Assembly (NCBI RefSeq): GCF_024756255.1
Contig: NZ_JANUHB010000003.1
Span: forward strand, 186,001 to 250,000
DNA from: Massilia agilis
GTDB lineage: Bacteria > Pseudomonadota > Gammaproteobacteria > Burkholderiales > Burkholderiaceae_D
DNA length: 64,000 bases
Direction: 5' to 3'
Positions 7,826-17,881 of the stretch are shown piece by piece (the stretch's first letter is position 1; every line of letters starts with the position of its first letter). The position numbers were made by a program, and so were the translations under genes. The notes under the pieces are model-generated. The model worked only from the letters and a program-made list of their open reading frames with translations. It ran no database searches and was not told the DNA's origin.

Positions 7826-9327
7826 TGGTAGAGCTCCATTTGGGTTCCCATGGTATTTTCCGAAGCGATTCCTGCAAACTCCGCATACAAGCTGGTCGAG
7901 GTCGCAGGGGCGGTCATGAAGAACCTGCCAATTGCCAGCACCTTGGCCGTTGATCCAGGAACGGGGCACTCAAGCAAAGGCACATACAACAGGCGCCGGT
8001 TGCGAATTCCGGGCCGGTGCGACGCCGTTGGCGGGGCCAGGAAGTTTGCCCCCGAGGTCGCCCAGTAGGGCGTTGGCGCCGAACTGCTGGTTGGGTAGCT
8101 GGCTGTTGCCACCGGGCGCCCGGGGTCGTACAAGGTCTTCCAATCACTGACACCAAACGGCACATAACCGCCGCTCGGCTCCGTTGCTCCCGGAACGTAA
8201 GAGGAATAGGGAACCGCTTTCGCGTACGACCAGAGAACGCCATAGTCGCCCGCCGTATTGCTTGACGGCGCTGGCAGCGGATCTGCGACAGTCCAGAGCT
8301 CCCCGCCAGAGGCCAGCGAGCGCGCCGATTGCGTCCCCGGTACCGGTGACATCCACGGCACCGCGCCGGCGACCGAACGATCGTAAGCCTTCACGTTCGC
8401 GTCCGGCGGGGCCGAATTCGGACTGCACGCCCCGGCCGGATAACTGTCGAAGCGCGAATTGAAGTGCTTGTACAGGTCCGCGATGGGGAAGCCCCTGGCC
8501 ACGGTGACCGATTTGTTGACGATTCCTCGTGCAACCATGGAACCCGTACAAATGAAGGCGCCCACGGTTGCTTCATCCATGACGCCGGAGATGGGGCTGA
8601 TCATGAAATTCTGGGCGGTCGTTCCATTTGGATTCAGGTTCATCAAATCGTAGCCAACCCCGCGCCGGAATCCATATTCGACCAGCTCCGTATTTGGCGG
8701 GGCCAGGCTGGGCGTGGCCGAACCCGGATTCAGGCGCGCGGTAGCCGCATTGGACGACATTGCGCATATACCAAACGGGACCGCCGCCAGTTGCGACGGG
8801 CCGGCGATCGCGGTCGCAGACATGTTCAGGGACGCACTTGGCGAGACCACGTTCATGAAAATGGTGTAGACATGGCTGACGGCGTAGCCCAAGGCGGTCG
8901 TGTCGATCTTCACGAACTTCACTCCCTGCGGATTCGAGGTGGCGACATCGAGCGTGACCCATTCGCCGGTCAGGCTGTCGCTGAAGGAAATGGCGTCGTC
9001 GGACCAGGGCGCCAACGTGGAGTAGTTGTAGGCAAGCCTGCGGACGGATGCGCTGGCCTTGTTCTTGGCATTCGTAATCCCGGCCGCTGTCCCGTTCAGC
9101 TCGTGCGCGGCGGCAAGCGCCGCGGCGTTGGCCAGTTGCTGGACCTCGATCTTGCGGTTGTATGCCCGCGACAGGTCCCAGCTGAAGCCGAGCAGCGCAA
9201 AGAACAGGAACAGCGCGCCGGAAAACATGATCGCGATCGAGCCCGCCTGCGAACGGCGCCGCGGTAGCGATGGGCCCGGCAGTGGCGGGGTGCGAACCAG
9301 GGTGCCGTTTGCATACATCAATGACAT
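7822..9327 (-). CDS. TadG-like pilus assembly protein
   Basis: The 501-residue protein has the TadG N-terminal segment RRRSQAGSIAIMFSGALFLF followed by FALLGFSWDLSRAYNRKIEV and QQLANAAALAAAHELNG. This is a membrane helix and the conserved A-A-H/D region in which the first half of a von Willebrand-like fold begins. The long C-terminal part is periplasmic and of unknown structure. The start at 9327 is supported by GAGGAG eight bases upstream; an in-frame ATG at 9390 lacks this. It is first in a tadG-tadE-tadE set. The secretion ATPase, secretin and prepilin peptidase of a full tad locus are not in the window. Confidence 0.75.
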   Translation of the reverse strand: MSLMYANGTLVRTPPLPGPSLPRRRSQAGSIAIMFSGALFLFFALLGFSWDLSRAYNRKIEVQQLANAAALAAAHELNGTAAGITNAKNKASASVRRLAYNYSTLAPWSDDAISFSDSLTGEWVTLDVATSNPQGVKFVKIDTTALGYAVSHVYTIFMNVVSPSASLNMSATAIAGPSQLAAVPFGICAMSSNAATARLNPGSATPSLAPPNTELVEYGFRRGVGYDLMNLNPNGTTAQNFMISPISGVMDEATVGAFICTGSMVARGIVNKSVTVARGFPIADLYKHFNSRFDSYPAGACSPNSAPPDANVKAYDRSVAGAVPWMSPVPGTQSARSLASGGELWTVADPLPAPSSNTAGDYGVLWSYAKAVPYSSYVPGATEPSGGYVPFGVSDWKTLYDPGRPVATASYPTSSSAPTPYWATSGANFLAPPTASHRPGIRNRRLLYVPLLECPVPGSTAKVLAIGRFFMTAPATSTSLYAEFAGIASENTMGTQMELYQ

Positions 9328-9585
9328 CAGGACTCCTCGGTGTAGTCTTGCGGCCGTGAATCTCCTTCGAGGAAACTTTAGTTCCGTCAATTTTTTTGCG
9401 CTTGATGAAAATCAGTAACTAACCCTGCACTGGCCGGAGGGGAGGCGCTCAACCCTGCGGCGGCGTCGCTTGTGTGCCGCTCGCGCGCTTCGGCGTGCGT
9501 CGCCTTTGCGTTACCGCGCGACAGCTTAATTCGGCGAAATGTAGCATCGAGTCATTGTCACGCTGACAATTGATTTGGAGGAGAC

Positions 9586-9927
9586 ATGAAAAAGCTGATT
9601 GCCGCTGCAGGGGTGCTGGCAGCCGTGGCCGGTTGCGCGACCCGTCCCGAAAAGATCGAACCAAGTTTCGTTTCCGACGCGTCGTACATGGCGACCGAGT
9701 GCGCACAGCTGGCCGAGCGCATGACCGACGCCAGGGCCCGGCTGCAGGATTTTTCGGCCAAGCAGGAAAAGAAGGCCAACCTCGACGCTGCCTTCGTGTT
9801 TTGGGTGCTGGTGCCCGCCAGCCTGTTCACCGGCGACTACGCTGCCGATGTCGCCAAATCCAAGGGCGAGGTCGCCGCGATCGGGGCGGCCCAGGCCAGC
9901 AAGGGCTGCACCGCCATTAAGGCCTGA
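9586..9927 (+). CDS. Small lipoprotein of unknown function
   Basis: The 113-residue protein has a clear lipoprotein signal, MKKLIAAAGVLAAVAGC, with lipid Cys17. The mature part contains a short helical region (ATECAQLAERMTDARARLQD) and a hydrophobic patch (AAFVFWVLVPASLF) near the end. Two further cysteines are present. GGAGGA lies 6 bases before the ATG, a strong ribosome site. It stands alone between the Tad set and the polysaccharide locus, and its family was not recognised. Confidence 0.7.
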   Translation: MKKLIAAAGVLAAVAGCATRPEKIEPSFVSDASYMATECAQLAERMTDARARLQDFSAKQEKKANLDAAFVFWVLVPASLFTGDYAADVAKSKGEVAAIGAAQASKGCTAIKA

Positions 9928-10449
9928 CCCAAGCTCTCGCAAGCGCACGCGGCCGCGCCCAGCTGGCCCGTGCAACCCGTTTCCTCCCGCCTCCCCACCC
10001 GTCCAATCGTGCGCCGTCCAGTCGAGCTCAAGAACTAGGATTAGCTCAACAGCCAAGGGGTGCGCACGATTCAATTCGCCCCGGAACTTGAATTTTAGAA
10101 AATGCTACTATTGCACCGTTGTTTCCGATAAGCCAGAGATGATTTGACAATCTGGTGCGGGGAACGGAGCAACCTCGCCCGTCCGAAATAACGGGCCAAT
10201 TTTTCGGCAACTGCGTGTTTCAGGCAACGAACTGTTGTGATGAAGCGACGCGACAGCGATGTTCATGCTCAGGATCGACGCCGCCACGACCACCGTGGCG
10301 AAGCATCCGCGCAGTGCCGTTAGTATCTTTTTGATATCGCAACAAGAATTAAAGTAGTGCAGTTTTGACAATCTCGACGAGATCGGCGCCATTGCGGCGT
10401 GGTGTCAAAGACTTGCACTTGTGCAACTCTTTTGAGAACGGAACCGAAC
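9928..10449. other. 522-base intergenic leader of the polysaccharide locus
   Basis: No convincing gene was found. The stretch separates the small lipoprotein from tviB and should hold the promoter of block A. AT-rich patches occur near 10085-10130 and 10320-10380, and a TTGACA occurs at 10365-10370, but no well-spaced -10 could be paired with it. No sigma-54 GG-N10-GC element with a TTGC half was found. A 94-codon minus-strand open frame (10108-10392) is treated as chance. Confidence 0.5.
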
Positions 10450-11739
<1,290 letters not shown>

Positions 11740-11766
11740 GCACCGCGATTTGCGGCTGCCCCCGCC

Positions 11767-12861
11767 TTGATGACGGTGGCGGCAGCCGGCATCAACCCTG
11801 GCGTTACCTGGAAAGTGTCTGACAAAGTGAACAAGATCAACGACGTCGAGCAGCACCTGCGCGAACACCGCTATCACTGGCTGGTCACCGGCGCGGCCGG
11901 CTTCATCGGCTCGAACCTGGTGGAAGCGCTGCTGCGCCTGGGCCAGCGCGTGACCGGGCTGGATAACTTCGCCACCGGCCACCAGCACAACCTGCACCAG
12001 GTCCGCGACCTCGTCGGCCCCAGCCTGTGGGCGAACTTCACGTTCATCGAAGCGGACATCCGCAACCTGGCCGATTGCCACCGCGCCTGCGAGGGCGTGG
12101 ACTTCGTGCTGCACGAGGCGGCGCTGGGCTCGGTGTCGCGCTCGATCGACAACCCGATCGGCACCAACGAGACCAATGTCACCGGTTTCCTGAACATGCT
12201 GGTCGCCGCGCGCGACGCCGGGGTGAAGCGCTTCATCTACGCCGCGTCGAGCTCGACCTACGGCGACCATCCGGCGCTGCCCAAGATCGAGCACCAGATC
12301 GGCAACCCGCTGTCGCCGTACGCGGTGACCAAGTACGTGAACGAGCTGTACGCGAACGTGTTCGGCCGCACCTACGGCATGGAGTCGATCGGGCTGCGCT
12401 ACTTCAACGTGTTCGGCCCGCGCCAGGATCCGAACGGAGCGTATGCCGCCGTGATCCCGCAGTGGATCGCCGCGCTGATCCGCAACACGCCGCTGAAGAT
12501 CAATGGCGACGGCGAGACCAGCCGCGACTTCTGCTACATCGACAACGTGGTGCAGGCCAACCTGCTCGCCGCGCTGGCAGGCAAGGACGCGGCCAACCAG
12601 GTGTACAACGTGGCGCTGAATGACCGCACCACGCTCAACCAGCTGTACCAGATGATGCGTGACCTGCTGCGCGAGCGGTTCCCGCACGTGGAAGGGCATG
12701 CGCCGCAATACGTCGACTTCCGGCCAGGCGACGTACGGCATTCGCAGGCAGACATTTCAAAGGCCGCCGCGCTGCTCGGCTACGCGCCGACGCACCGGAT
12801 CGGGGAAGGCTTGAAACAGGCAATGGATTGGTACGTCCGCGACCTCGCCCGGCAGGGATAA
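11767..12861 (+). CDS. tviC: NAD-dependent epimerase, TviC/WbpP type (UDP-HexNAc(A) 4-epimerase)
   Basis: The 364-residue extended short-chain dehydrogenase has [14 protein letters not shown] as the NAD-binding loop, the [12 protein letters not shown] segment typical of TviC/Wbp[10 protein letters not shown] as the catalytic Ser/Thr strand and SPYAVTKY as the Tyr-x3-Lys pair. TviC/WbpP interconverts UDP-GlcNAc(A) and UDP-GalNAc(A). The next-door TviB-type dehydrogenase makes the pair a complete uronic-acid branch. The start is uncertain: ATGATG at 11767, or a GTG at 11815 or 11827, the last of which would give the usual short N-terminus of ~15 residues before the Rossmann strand. Confidence 0.87.
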   Translation: MMTVAAAGINPGVTWKVSDKVNKINDVEQHLREHRYHWLVTGAAGFIGSNLVEALLRLGQRVTGLDNFATGHQHNLHQVRDLVGPSLWANFTFIEADIRNLADCHRACEGVDFVLHEAALGSVSRSIDNPIGTNETNVTGFLNMLVAARDAGVKRFIYAASSSTYGDHPALPKIEHQIGNPLSPYAVTKYVNELYANVFGRTYGMESIGLRYFNVFGPRQDPNGAYAAVIPQWIAALIRNTPLKINGDGETSRDFCYIDNVVQANLLAALAGKDAANQVYNVALNDRTTLNQLYQMMRDLLRERFPHVEGHAPQYVDFRPGDVRHSQADISKAAALLGYAPTHRIGEGLKQAMDWYVRDLARQG

Positions 12862-12916
12862 CGCGCCCGGCGTGCCACAGTAACAAACGAAGCAAGAAAG
12901 TATTCCGGAGGCTGAC

Positions 12917-14323
12917 GTGCTTAGGATCTCTAATCACTATGTGTCGAAGATCGTATTTGTACTCCTGTTCGTGGAGCTGCTGGTGCTGATGGGCTCCGCC
13001 TATGCCGGCGCGGCAGTGCGCCACATCGGCTCGGGCGAAGTGCTCTCGGCCGAGCACCTGCACCATTTCTTCACCTCGGCGATCGCGTTTGCGACCGCGG
13101 TCATCTTCAGCATGAGCGCAATGGGCATGTACCAGCTCAATTTCGGCGAGGGGACTTCGCGCAACTCGTTCCTGATGCAGCTGATGCCGTCGTTCGTGAT
13201 GGGCTTTTTCATCCTGACGCTGGTGTTCTACCTGGCGCCGGACCTGTCGTTCGGGCGCAGCATCCTGCTGCTGGTGTTCGCGATCGCCGCCGCCGGCATC
13301 GCGGTGGCGCGGATGATCTTCCTGAAGACGTCCGAGCTGCGCTTCCTGCAGCAGCGCATCATGTTCCTTGGCGGCGGCCCGCTGGCCAAGGAGTGCAGCG
13401 ACCTGGCGGGGCAGAGCTCGCGCTACCACCGTTACAAGATCGCCGGCTTCATCCAGACCGAGTCGGAGGAGCTGTGCGTGCCGGCGTCGAACCTGCTCAA
13501 GATGAAGGACGGCGACTCGCTGCTGTCGATGGCGAAGAAGCACGGGGTCGAGGAGATCGTGGTCTCGGTCGAGAACCGCCGCTCGGGCCTGCCAATCAAG
13601 GAACTGCTCGACTGCAAACTGCAGGGCGTGAAGGTGACCGACGCCGCCACCTTCTTCGAGCGCGAGACCTGCCAGATCCGCGTCGATTCGCTGCAGCCGA
13701 GCTGGCTGGTGTTCGGCGGCGGCTTCGACCAGAGCTTCGTGCGCACCTTCATGAAGCGCTCGTTCGACCTGGTGTGCAGCGCGACGATCCTGGCGCTGAC
13801 CTTCCCGCTGATGCTGCTGGCCGCGATCGCGGTCAAGCTGGAGGATGGCGGCCCGGTGTTCTATTCGCAGGAGCGCGTGGGCAAGGACGGCAAGACCTTC
13901 CGCGTGCACAAATTCCGCAGCATGCGCGCCGACGCCGAAAAAGGCGGCAAGCCGCAGTGGGCGGCGCAGAACGATCCGCGCGTCACCCGCGTTGGCAACT
14001 TCATGCGCAAGACCCGGATCGACGAGCTGCCGCAGATCGTCAACGTATTCAAGGGCGAGATGTCGTTCGTCGGCCCGCGCCCCGAGCGCCCGTACTTCGT
14101 CGAGCAGCTGATCGAGGTGGTCCCGTACTACAACGTCCGCCACAGCATCAAGCCGGGCATCACCGGCTGGGCGCAGGTGCGCTACGGCTACGGCTCCTCG
14201 GCCGAGGATGCGCTGCAAAAGCTGCAGTACGACCTGTACTACGTGAAGAACAACAGCCTGTTCCTGGACATGCTGATCCTGATCGACACGCTCAAGGTGG
14301 TGCTGTTCCGCAGCGGACGCTGA
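12917..14323 (+). CDS. Initiating sugar-phosphate transferase (PEP-CTERM/XrtA-associated, EpsB/WbaP-like)
   Basis: The 468-residue polyprenyl-phosphate glycosylphosphotransferase has four to five N-terminal membrane helices and a central NAD-like cytosolic domain (RIMFLGGGPLAKECSDL). The catalytic bacterial sugar transferase domain runs from about residue 278 (MKRSFDLVCSATILALTFP), with PVFYSQERVGKDGK, FRVHKFRSMR and RIDELPQIVNVFKGEMSFVG. It transfers the first sugar-1-phosphate to undecaprenyl phosphate at the inner membrane. It matches the PEP-CTERM-associated branch of the family in length and context. The start codon is GTG (12917), with GGAGG seven bases upstream. It lies 55 bases after tviC and 98 bases before prsK, probably in one transcript. 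Confidence 0.9.
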   Translation: MLRISNHYVSKIVFVLLFVELLVLMGSAYAGAAVRHIGSGEVLSAEHLHHFFTSAIAFATAVIFSMSAMGMYQLNFGEGTSRNSFLMQLMPSFVMGFFILTLVFYLAPDLSFGRSILLLVFAIAAAGIAVARMIFLKTSELRFLQQRIMFLGGGPLAKECSDLAGQSSRYHRYKIAGFIQTESEELCVPASNLLKMKDGDSLLSMAKKHGVEEIVVSVENRRSGLPIKELLDCKLQGVKVTDAATFFERETCQIRVDSLQPSWLVFGGGFDQSFVRTFMKRSFDLVCSATILALTFPLMLLAAIAVKLEDGGPVFYSQERVGKDGKTFRVHKFRSMRADAEKGGKPQWAAQNDPRVTRVGNFMRKTRIDELPQIVNVFKGEMSFVGPRPERPYFVEQLIEVVPYYNVRHSIKPGITGWAQVRYGYGSSAEDALQKLQYDLYYVKNNSLFLDMLILIDTLKVVLFRSGR

Positions 14324-14421
14324 TGTCATATGGCGGGCTGCCCGGCGCGGCCTGCGCAACAAACTGCTTTGCCTGGCTGCGCCATCCCGGCGCATGCCTT
14401 TATTTCTACTGATGGTGCATC

Positions 14422-16497
14422 GTGACGAGTATCGCCGCCTATAGCTACGCGCTGGCCGCCGTTTGCTTTTTGGTGCTCGGCGTGCCGATGATGACCCGCT
14501 GGCGCGGCCGCAACCACGGCCGCGCGCTCACAGCCGCCTGCCTGCTGTCCGCCGCGTGGGCCGCCGCACTGGGCTGGGCCGCCTCGCGCATGGTGATGTG
14601 GTCGGCCATGACCGGCGTGCTGGAGATCCTGCGCGACGCCGGCTGGTCGATCTTCCTGGCTGGGCTGCACGGTCACTACCGCGATCCGCGCAGCCGCTTG
14701 CCGTTCGGCTTGCGGCCATCGTGGTTTGCGGGCGGCTGCCTGTACGTGCTGATGCTGGCCGCCACGCTTTCCGGCTACTGGAACCTGCCGCTGTTCGCGC
14801 GCTTCGGGCTCATGCCCACTGTCGCCGCGCATGTGGTGTTCGCGGTGTACGGCATGCTGCTGGTCGAGCAGGTGTACCGCAACAAGTCGGCGCAGGAGCG
14901 CTGGGCCATCAAGTTCGCCTGCCTTGGCATCGGCGGCATGTTCGCCTACGACTTCTACCTGTACAGCCACACCATGCTGTTCCGCGAGACGCACCCGGAC
15001 GTGTGGGCCGCGCGCGGCGTCGTCAACGCGCTCACGGTGCCGCTGCTGGCGGTGTCGGTCGGGCGCAGCAAGTCGTGGTCCACGCCGCTGGCGGTGTCGC
15101 GCCGCGTGATGTTCCATTCGGCCGCGCTGTTCGGGTCCGCCATCTACCTGCTCGCCATGGGATCGGCCGGCTACTACCTGCGTTTTTTCGGCGGCAGCTG
15201 GGGCACGGTGATGCAGGTGACCTTCTTGTTCGGCGCACTGGTGCTGCTGGCCGGGATCCTGTTCTCCGGCGCCTTCCGCTCCTGGCTCAAGGTCTTCATC
15301 AGCAAGCACTTCTACCGCTACAACTACGACTACCGCGAGGAATGGATGCGCTTCACGCGCACCCTCTCCGAGCCGGGGCCGGGCCTGGCCGAACGGGCGA
15401 TCGAGGCCGTGGCCGCGCTGGTCGAAAGCCCCGGCGGCGTGTTGTGGCAGCGGCGCGACGGCGGCGCATTCGAGCCGGTCGCTTACTGGCACGTCCCCGC
15501 GGTGTCCGCGCGCGAGCCGGACGCCTCCCCGTTCTGCCAGTTCCTCGAATCGACGCAGTGGGTGGTGGACCTGCACGAGTGCGCGCGCCACCCCGAGCGC
15601 TACGAAGGGCTGGCGCTGCCGGCATGGGTGGAAAGCTTCCCGCGCGGCTGGCTGGTGGTGCCGCTGGTCCTGCAGGGCAAGCTGTTCGGCTTCGTGCTGC
15701 TGCAAAACGCGCGCAGCCCGGTCAAGCTGAACTGGGAAGTGATCGACCTGCTCGGCATCGCCGGCAGCCAGGCGGCCAGCTACCTGGCGCAGCAGGATGC
15801 CGCCAACGCGCTGATGGTGGCGCGCCAGTTCGAGTCGTTCAACCGCATGTCCACCTTCGTGGTGCACGACCTGAAGAACCTGGTGGCGCAGCTGTCGCTG
15901 ATGAACGCCAACGCCGAGCGCCATCGCGACAATCCCGAATTCCAGCGCGACATGCAGGAGACGGTCAGCTATTCGGTGCAGAAGATGAAGCTGCTGCTGC
16001 AAAAGCTGGGCCGCGCCGGGCGTCCCGAGAATCCGGAGCCGCTGGCGGTGGACCAGGTGGTGCGCCAGGCGGTCGCGCTCAAGGCGGCGTTCGAGCCGCG
16101 GCCGCGGCTGGAGATCAACAGCACCGGGCTGTACGTGCTGGCCGACCGCGAGCGGCTCGAGCGCGTGGTGGGCCACCTGATCCAGAACGCCATCGAAGCC
16201 ACGCCCAGGAACGGCGAGGTCGTGATCCGCGTGGGCGCGAGCGGCGCCGGCGTGCTGGTCGAGATCGCGGACACGGGCGCTGGCATGAGCGAGGAATTCA
16301 TCCGCGAACGCCTGTTCAAGCCGTTCGAGTCCACCAAGTCGGCCGGCATGGGCATTGGCGTGTTCGAAAGCCGTGAATACATCATCGAGCTGGGCGGCAG
16401 CCTGGAAGTGACCAGCAAGCCGACCCAGGGAACCACCTTCAAAGTCGTCCTGCCTCTCTACCAGGAAGAGACGCAGGCCATCGAACAAGCCGCATGA
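14422..16497 (+). CDS. prsK: PrsK, XrtA/PEP-CTERM-system membrane histidine kinase
   Basis: The 691-residue sensor kinase has about eight to ten membrane helices in the first 290 residues, a GAF-like segment (~315-455), then the H-box VVHDLKNLVAQL with His482 as phosphorylation site. HATPase motifs follow: LIQNAIEATP (N box), ADTGAGMSEEF (G1) and GMGIGVFESREYI (G2). It should phosphorylate PrsR, encoded 13 bases downstream, which drives sigma-54 promoters of PEP-CTERM genes. The start is GTG (14422). The signal sensed is unknown; the many-helix sensor region suggests a membrane or cell-surface cue. Confidence 0.93.
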   Translation: MTSIAAYSYALAAVCFLVLGVPMMTRWRGRNHGRALTAACLLSAAWAAALGWAASRMVMWSAMTGVLEILRDAGWSIFLAGLHGHYRDPRSRLPFGLRPSWFAGGCLYVLMLAATLSGYWNLPLFARFGLMPTVAAHVVFAVYGMLLVEQVYRNKSAQERWAIKFACLGIGGMFAYDFYLYSHTMLFRETHPDVWAARGVVNALTVPLLAVSVGRSKSWSTPLAVSRRVMFHSAALFGSAIYLLAMGSAGYYLRFFGGSWGTVMQVTFLFGALVLLAGILFSGAFRSWLKVFISKHFYRYNYDYREEWMRFTRTLSEPGPGLAERAIEAVAALVESPGGVLWQRRDGGAFEPVAYWHVPAVSAREPDASPFCQFLESTQWVVDLHECARHPERYEGLALPAWVESFPRGWLVVPLVLQGKLFGFVLLQNARSPVKLNWEVIDLLGIAGSQAASYLAQQDAANALMVARQFESFNRMSTFVVHDLKNLVAQLSLMNANAERHRDNPEFQRDMQETVSYSVQKMKLLLQKLGRAGRPENPEPLAVDQVVRQAVALKAAFEPRPRLEINSTGLYVLADRERLERVVGHLIQNAIEATPRNGEVVIRVGASGAGVLVEIADTGAGMSEEFIRERLFKPFESTKSAGMGIGVFESREYIIELGGSLEVTSKPTQGTTFKVVLPLYQEETQAIEQAA

Positions 16498-16510
16498 AGA
16501 GGAAAGCGCT

Positions 16511-17881
16511 GTGACACAAACGAAACCGAAACTGCTCATCATCGAAGACGATCCCGGGCTGCAGAAGCAGCTCAAGTGGAGCCTGGACGCCTACGACGTG
16601 GTGGTCGCGGGCGACCGCGAGAGCGCGCTGGCGCAGGTGCGCCGCCACGAGCCGGCGGTGGTGACCATGGACCTGGGCCTGCCGCCCGACCCGGACGGCG
16701 CCACCGAAGGACTGGCCACGCTGCAGCAGATCCTGGCGATGGCCCCAAGCACGCGCGTGATTGTCCTCACCGGCAACCAGGACCACGCGCACGCGGTCAA
16801 GGCGATCGGCATGGGCGCATACGACTTCCACCAGAAGCCGTGCGACCCGGTGATCCTGAACCTCGTGATCGAGCGCGCGTTCTTCTTGCACGCGCTGCAG
16901 CAGGAGAACCGGCGCATGCAAACGCTGCAGGCCGACTCGCCGCTGGCCGGCGTGATCAGCCGCGACCCGGGCATGCTCAAGGTGTGCCGCAATATCGAAA
17001 AAGTCGCGCCTACCTCGGCGTCGGTGATGCTGCTGGGTGAAAGCGGCACCGGCAAGGAGGTGCTGGCGCGCGCGCTGCACCAGTTGAGTCCCCGCGCCGG
17101 CCAGCGCTTCATGGCGATCAACTGCGCGGCCATTCCCGAGAACCTGCTCGAGAGCGAGCTGTTCGGCTACGAGAAGGGCGCCTTCACCGGCGCGGCCAAG
17201 CAGACCAAGGGCAAGGTGGAGCTGGCCCACGGCGGCACCTTCTTCCTGGACGAAGTGGGCGACCTGCCGATGGCGCTGCAGGCCAAGCTGTTGCGCTTTT
17301 TGCAGGAGCGCGTGATCGAGCGCATCGGCGGGCACGAGGAGATCCCGGTGGATGTGCGCATCGTGTGCGCCACCCACCAGAAGCTCAAGGACCTGTGCGC
17401 GGCGGGGCGCTTCCGCGAGGACCTGTACTACCGCCTGTCCGAGATCGTGGTGAACATTCCGCCGCTGCGGGAGCGCAGTGGCGACGCGGCGCTGCTGGCC
17501 CACCACTTCAAGAACAAGTTCTGCGCCCAGGAGTCGCGGGCCGCGCTGCATTTTTCACCCGAGGCGGTGGCGGCGATCGAGTCCTGGTCCTGGCCCGGCA
17601 ACGTGCGCGAGATGGAGAACTGCATCAAGCGCGCCGTCATCATGGCCGACGGCTCGTCGATCGGCGCCGACGACCTTGGCCTGCCCGACACCGCCGCCCA
17701 AGACGAGCCGATCAACCTGCGCCAGGTGCGCGACGACGCGGAATACAAGGCCATCATCAAGGTGCTCGCGCGGGTGGACGGGAACATCGTCAAGGCGTCC
17801 GAACTGCTGGGCATCAGCCGTCCCACCATGTACGACCTGATGGCGCGCCACGCCATCAAGCCGGCAGCGGCGGCCGCATGA
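16511..17881 (+). CDS. prsR: PrsR, sigma-54-dependent PEP-CTERM-system response regulator
   Basis: The 456-residue NtrC-type regulator has three domains. The receiver has Asp54 in [11 protein letters not shown], with acidic pair EDD near residue 12 and Lys in YDFHQKPCD. The AAA+ domain has [11 protein letters not shown] as Walker A, the sigma-54 contact loop [10 protein letters not shown] and [11 protein letters not shown] as Walker B. The C-terminal Fis-type helix-turn-helix ends [20 protein letters not shown]. It should activate RpoN promoters such as that at 49056 before the PEP-CTERM gene. The start is GTG (16511) with GAGGAA eight bases upstream. Its stop overlaps the next ATG as ATGA. 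Confidence 0.95.
   Translation: MTQTKPKLLIIEDDPGLQKQLKWSLDAYDVVVAGDRESALAQVRRHEPAVVTMDLGLPPDPDGATEGLATLQQILAMAPSTRVIVLTGNQDHAHAVKAIGMGAYDFHQKPCDPVILNLVIERAFFLHALQQENRRMQTLQADSPLAGVISRDPGMLKVCRNIEKVAPTSASVMLLGESGTGKEVLARALHQLSPRAGQRFMAINCAAIPENLLESELFGYEKGAFTGAAKQTKGKVELAHGGTFFLDEVGDLPMALQAKLLRFLQERVIERIGGHEEIPVDVRIVCATHQKLKDLCAAGRFREDLYYRLSEIVVNIPPLRERSGDAALLAHHFKNKFCAQESRAALHFSPEAVAAIESWSWPGNVREMENCIKRAVIMADGSSIGADDLGLPDTAAQDEPINLRQVRDDAEYKAIIKVLARVDGNIVKASELLGISRPTMYDLMARHAIKPAAAAA

Noticed and set aside
10108-10392. A 94-codon minus-strand frame with a short hydrophobic stretch in the tviB leader
   Set aside because: It has a poor start context, no family resemblance and lies within the presumed promoter region; kept only as a remark.
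14323-14412. A 29-codon frame (MSYGGLPGAACATNC...) whose ATG overlaps the sugar transferase stop as TGATG
   Set aside because: It has no helix or signal, no ribosome site of its own and ends ten bases before the prsK GTG. It could be a coupling leader, but nothing beyond the overlap supports it.
14326-16575. A 749-codon minus-strand open frame opposite prsK
   Set aside because: It is a shadow of the histidine kinase gene and has no recognisable domain.
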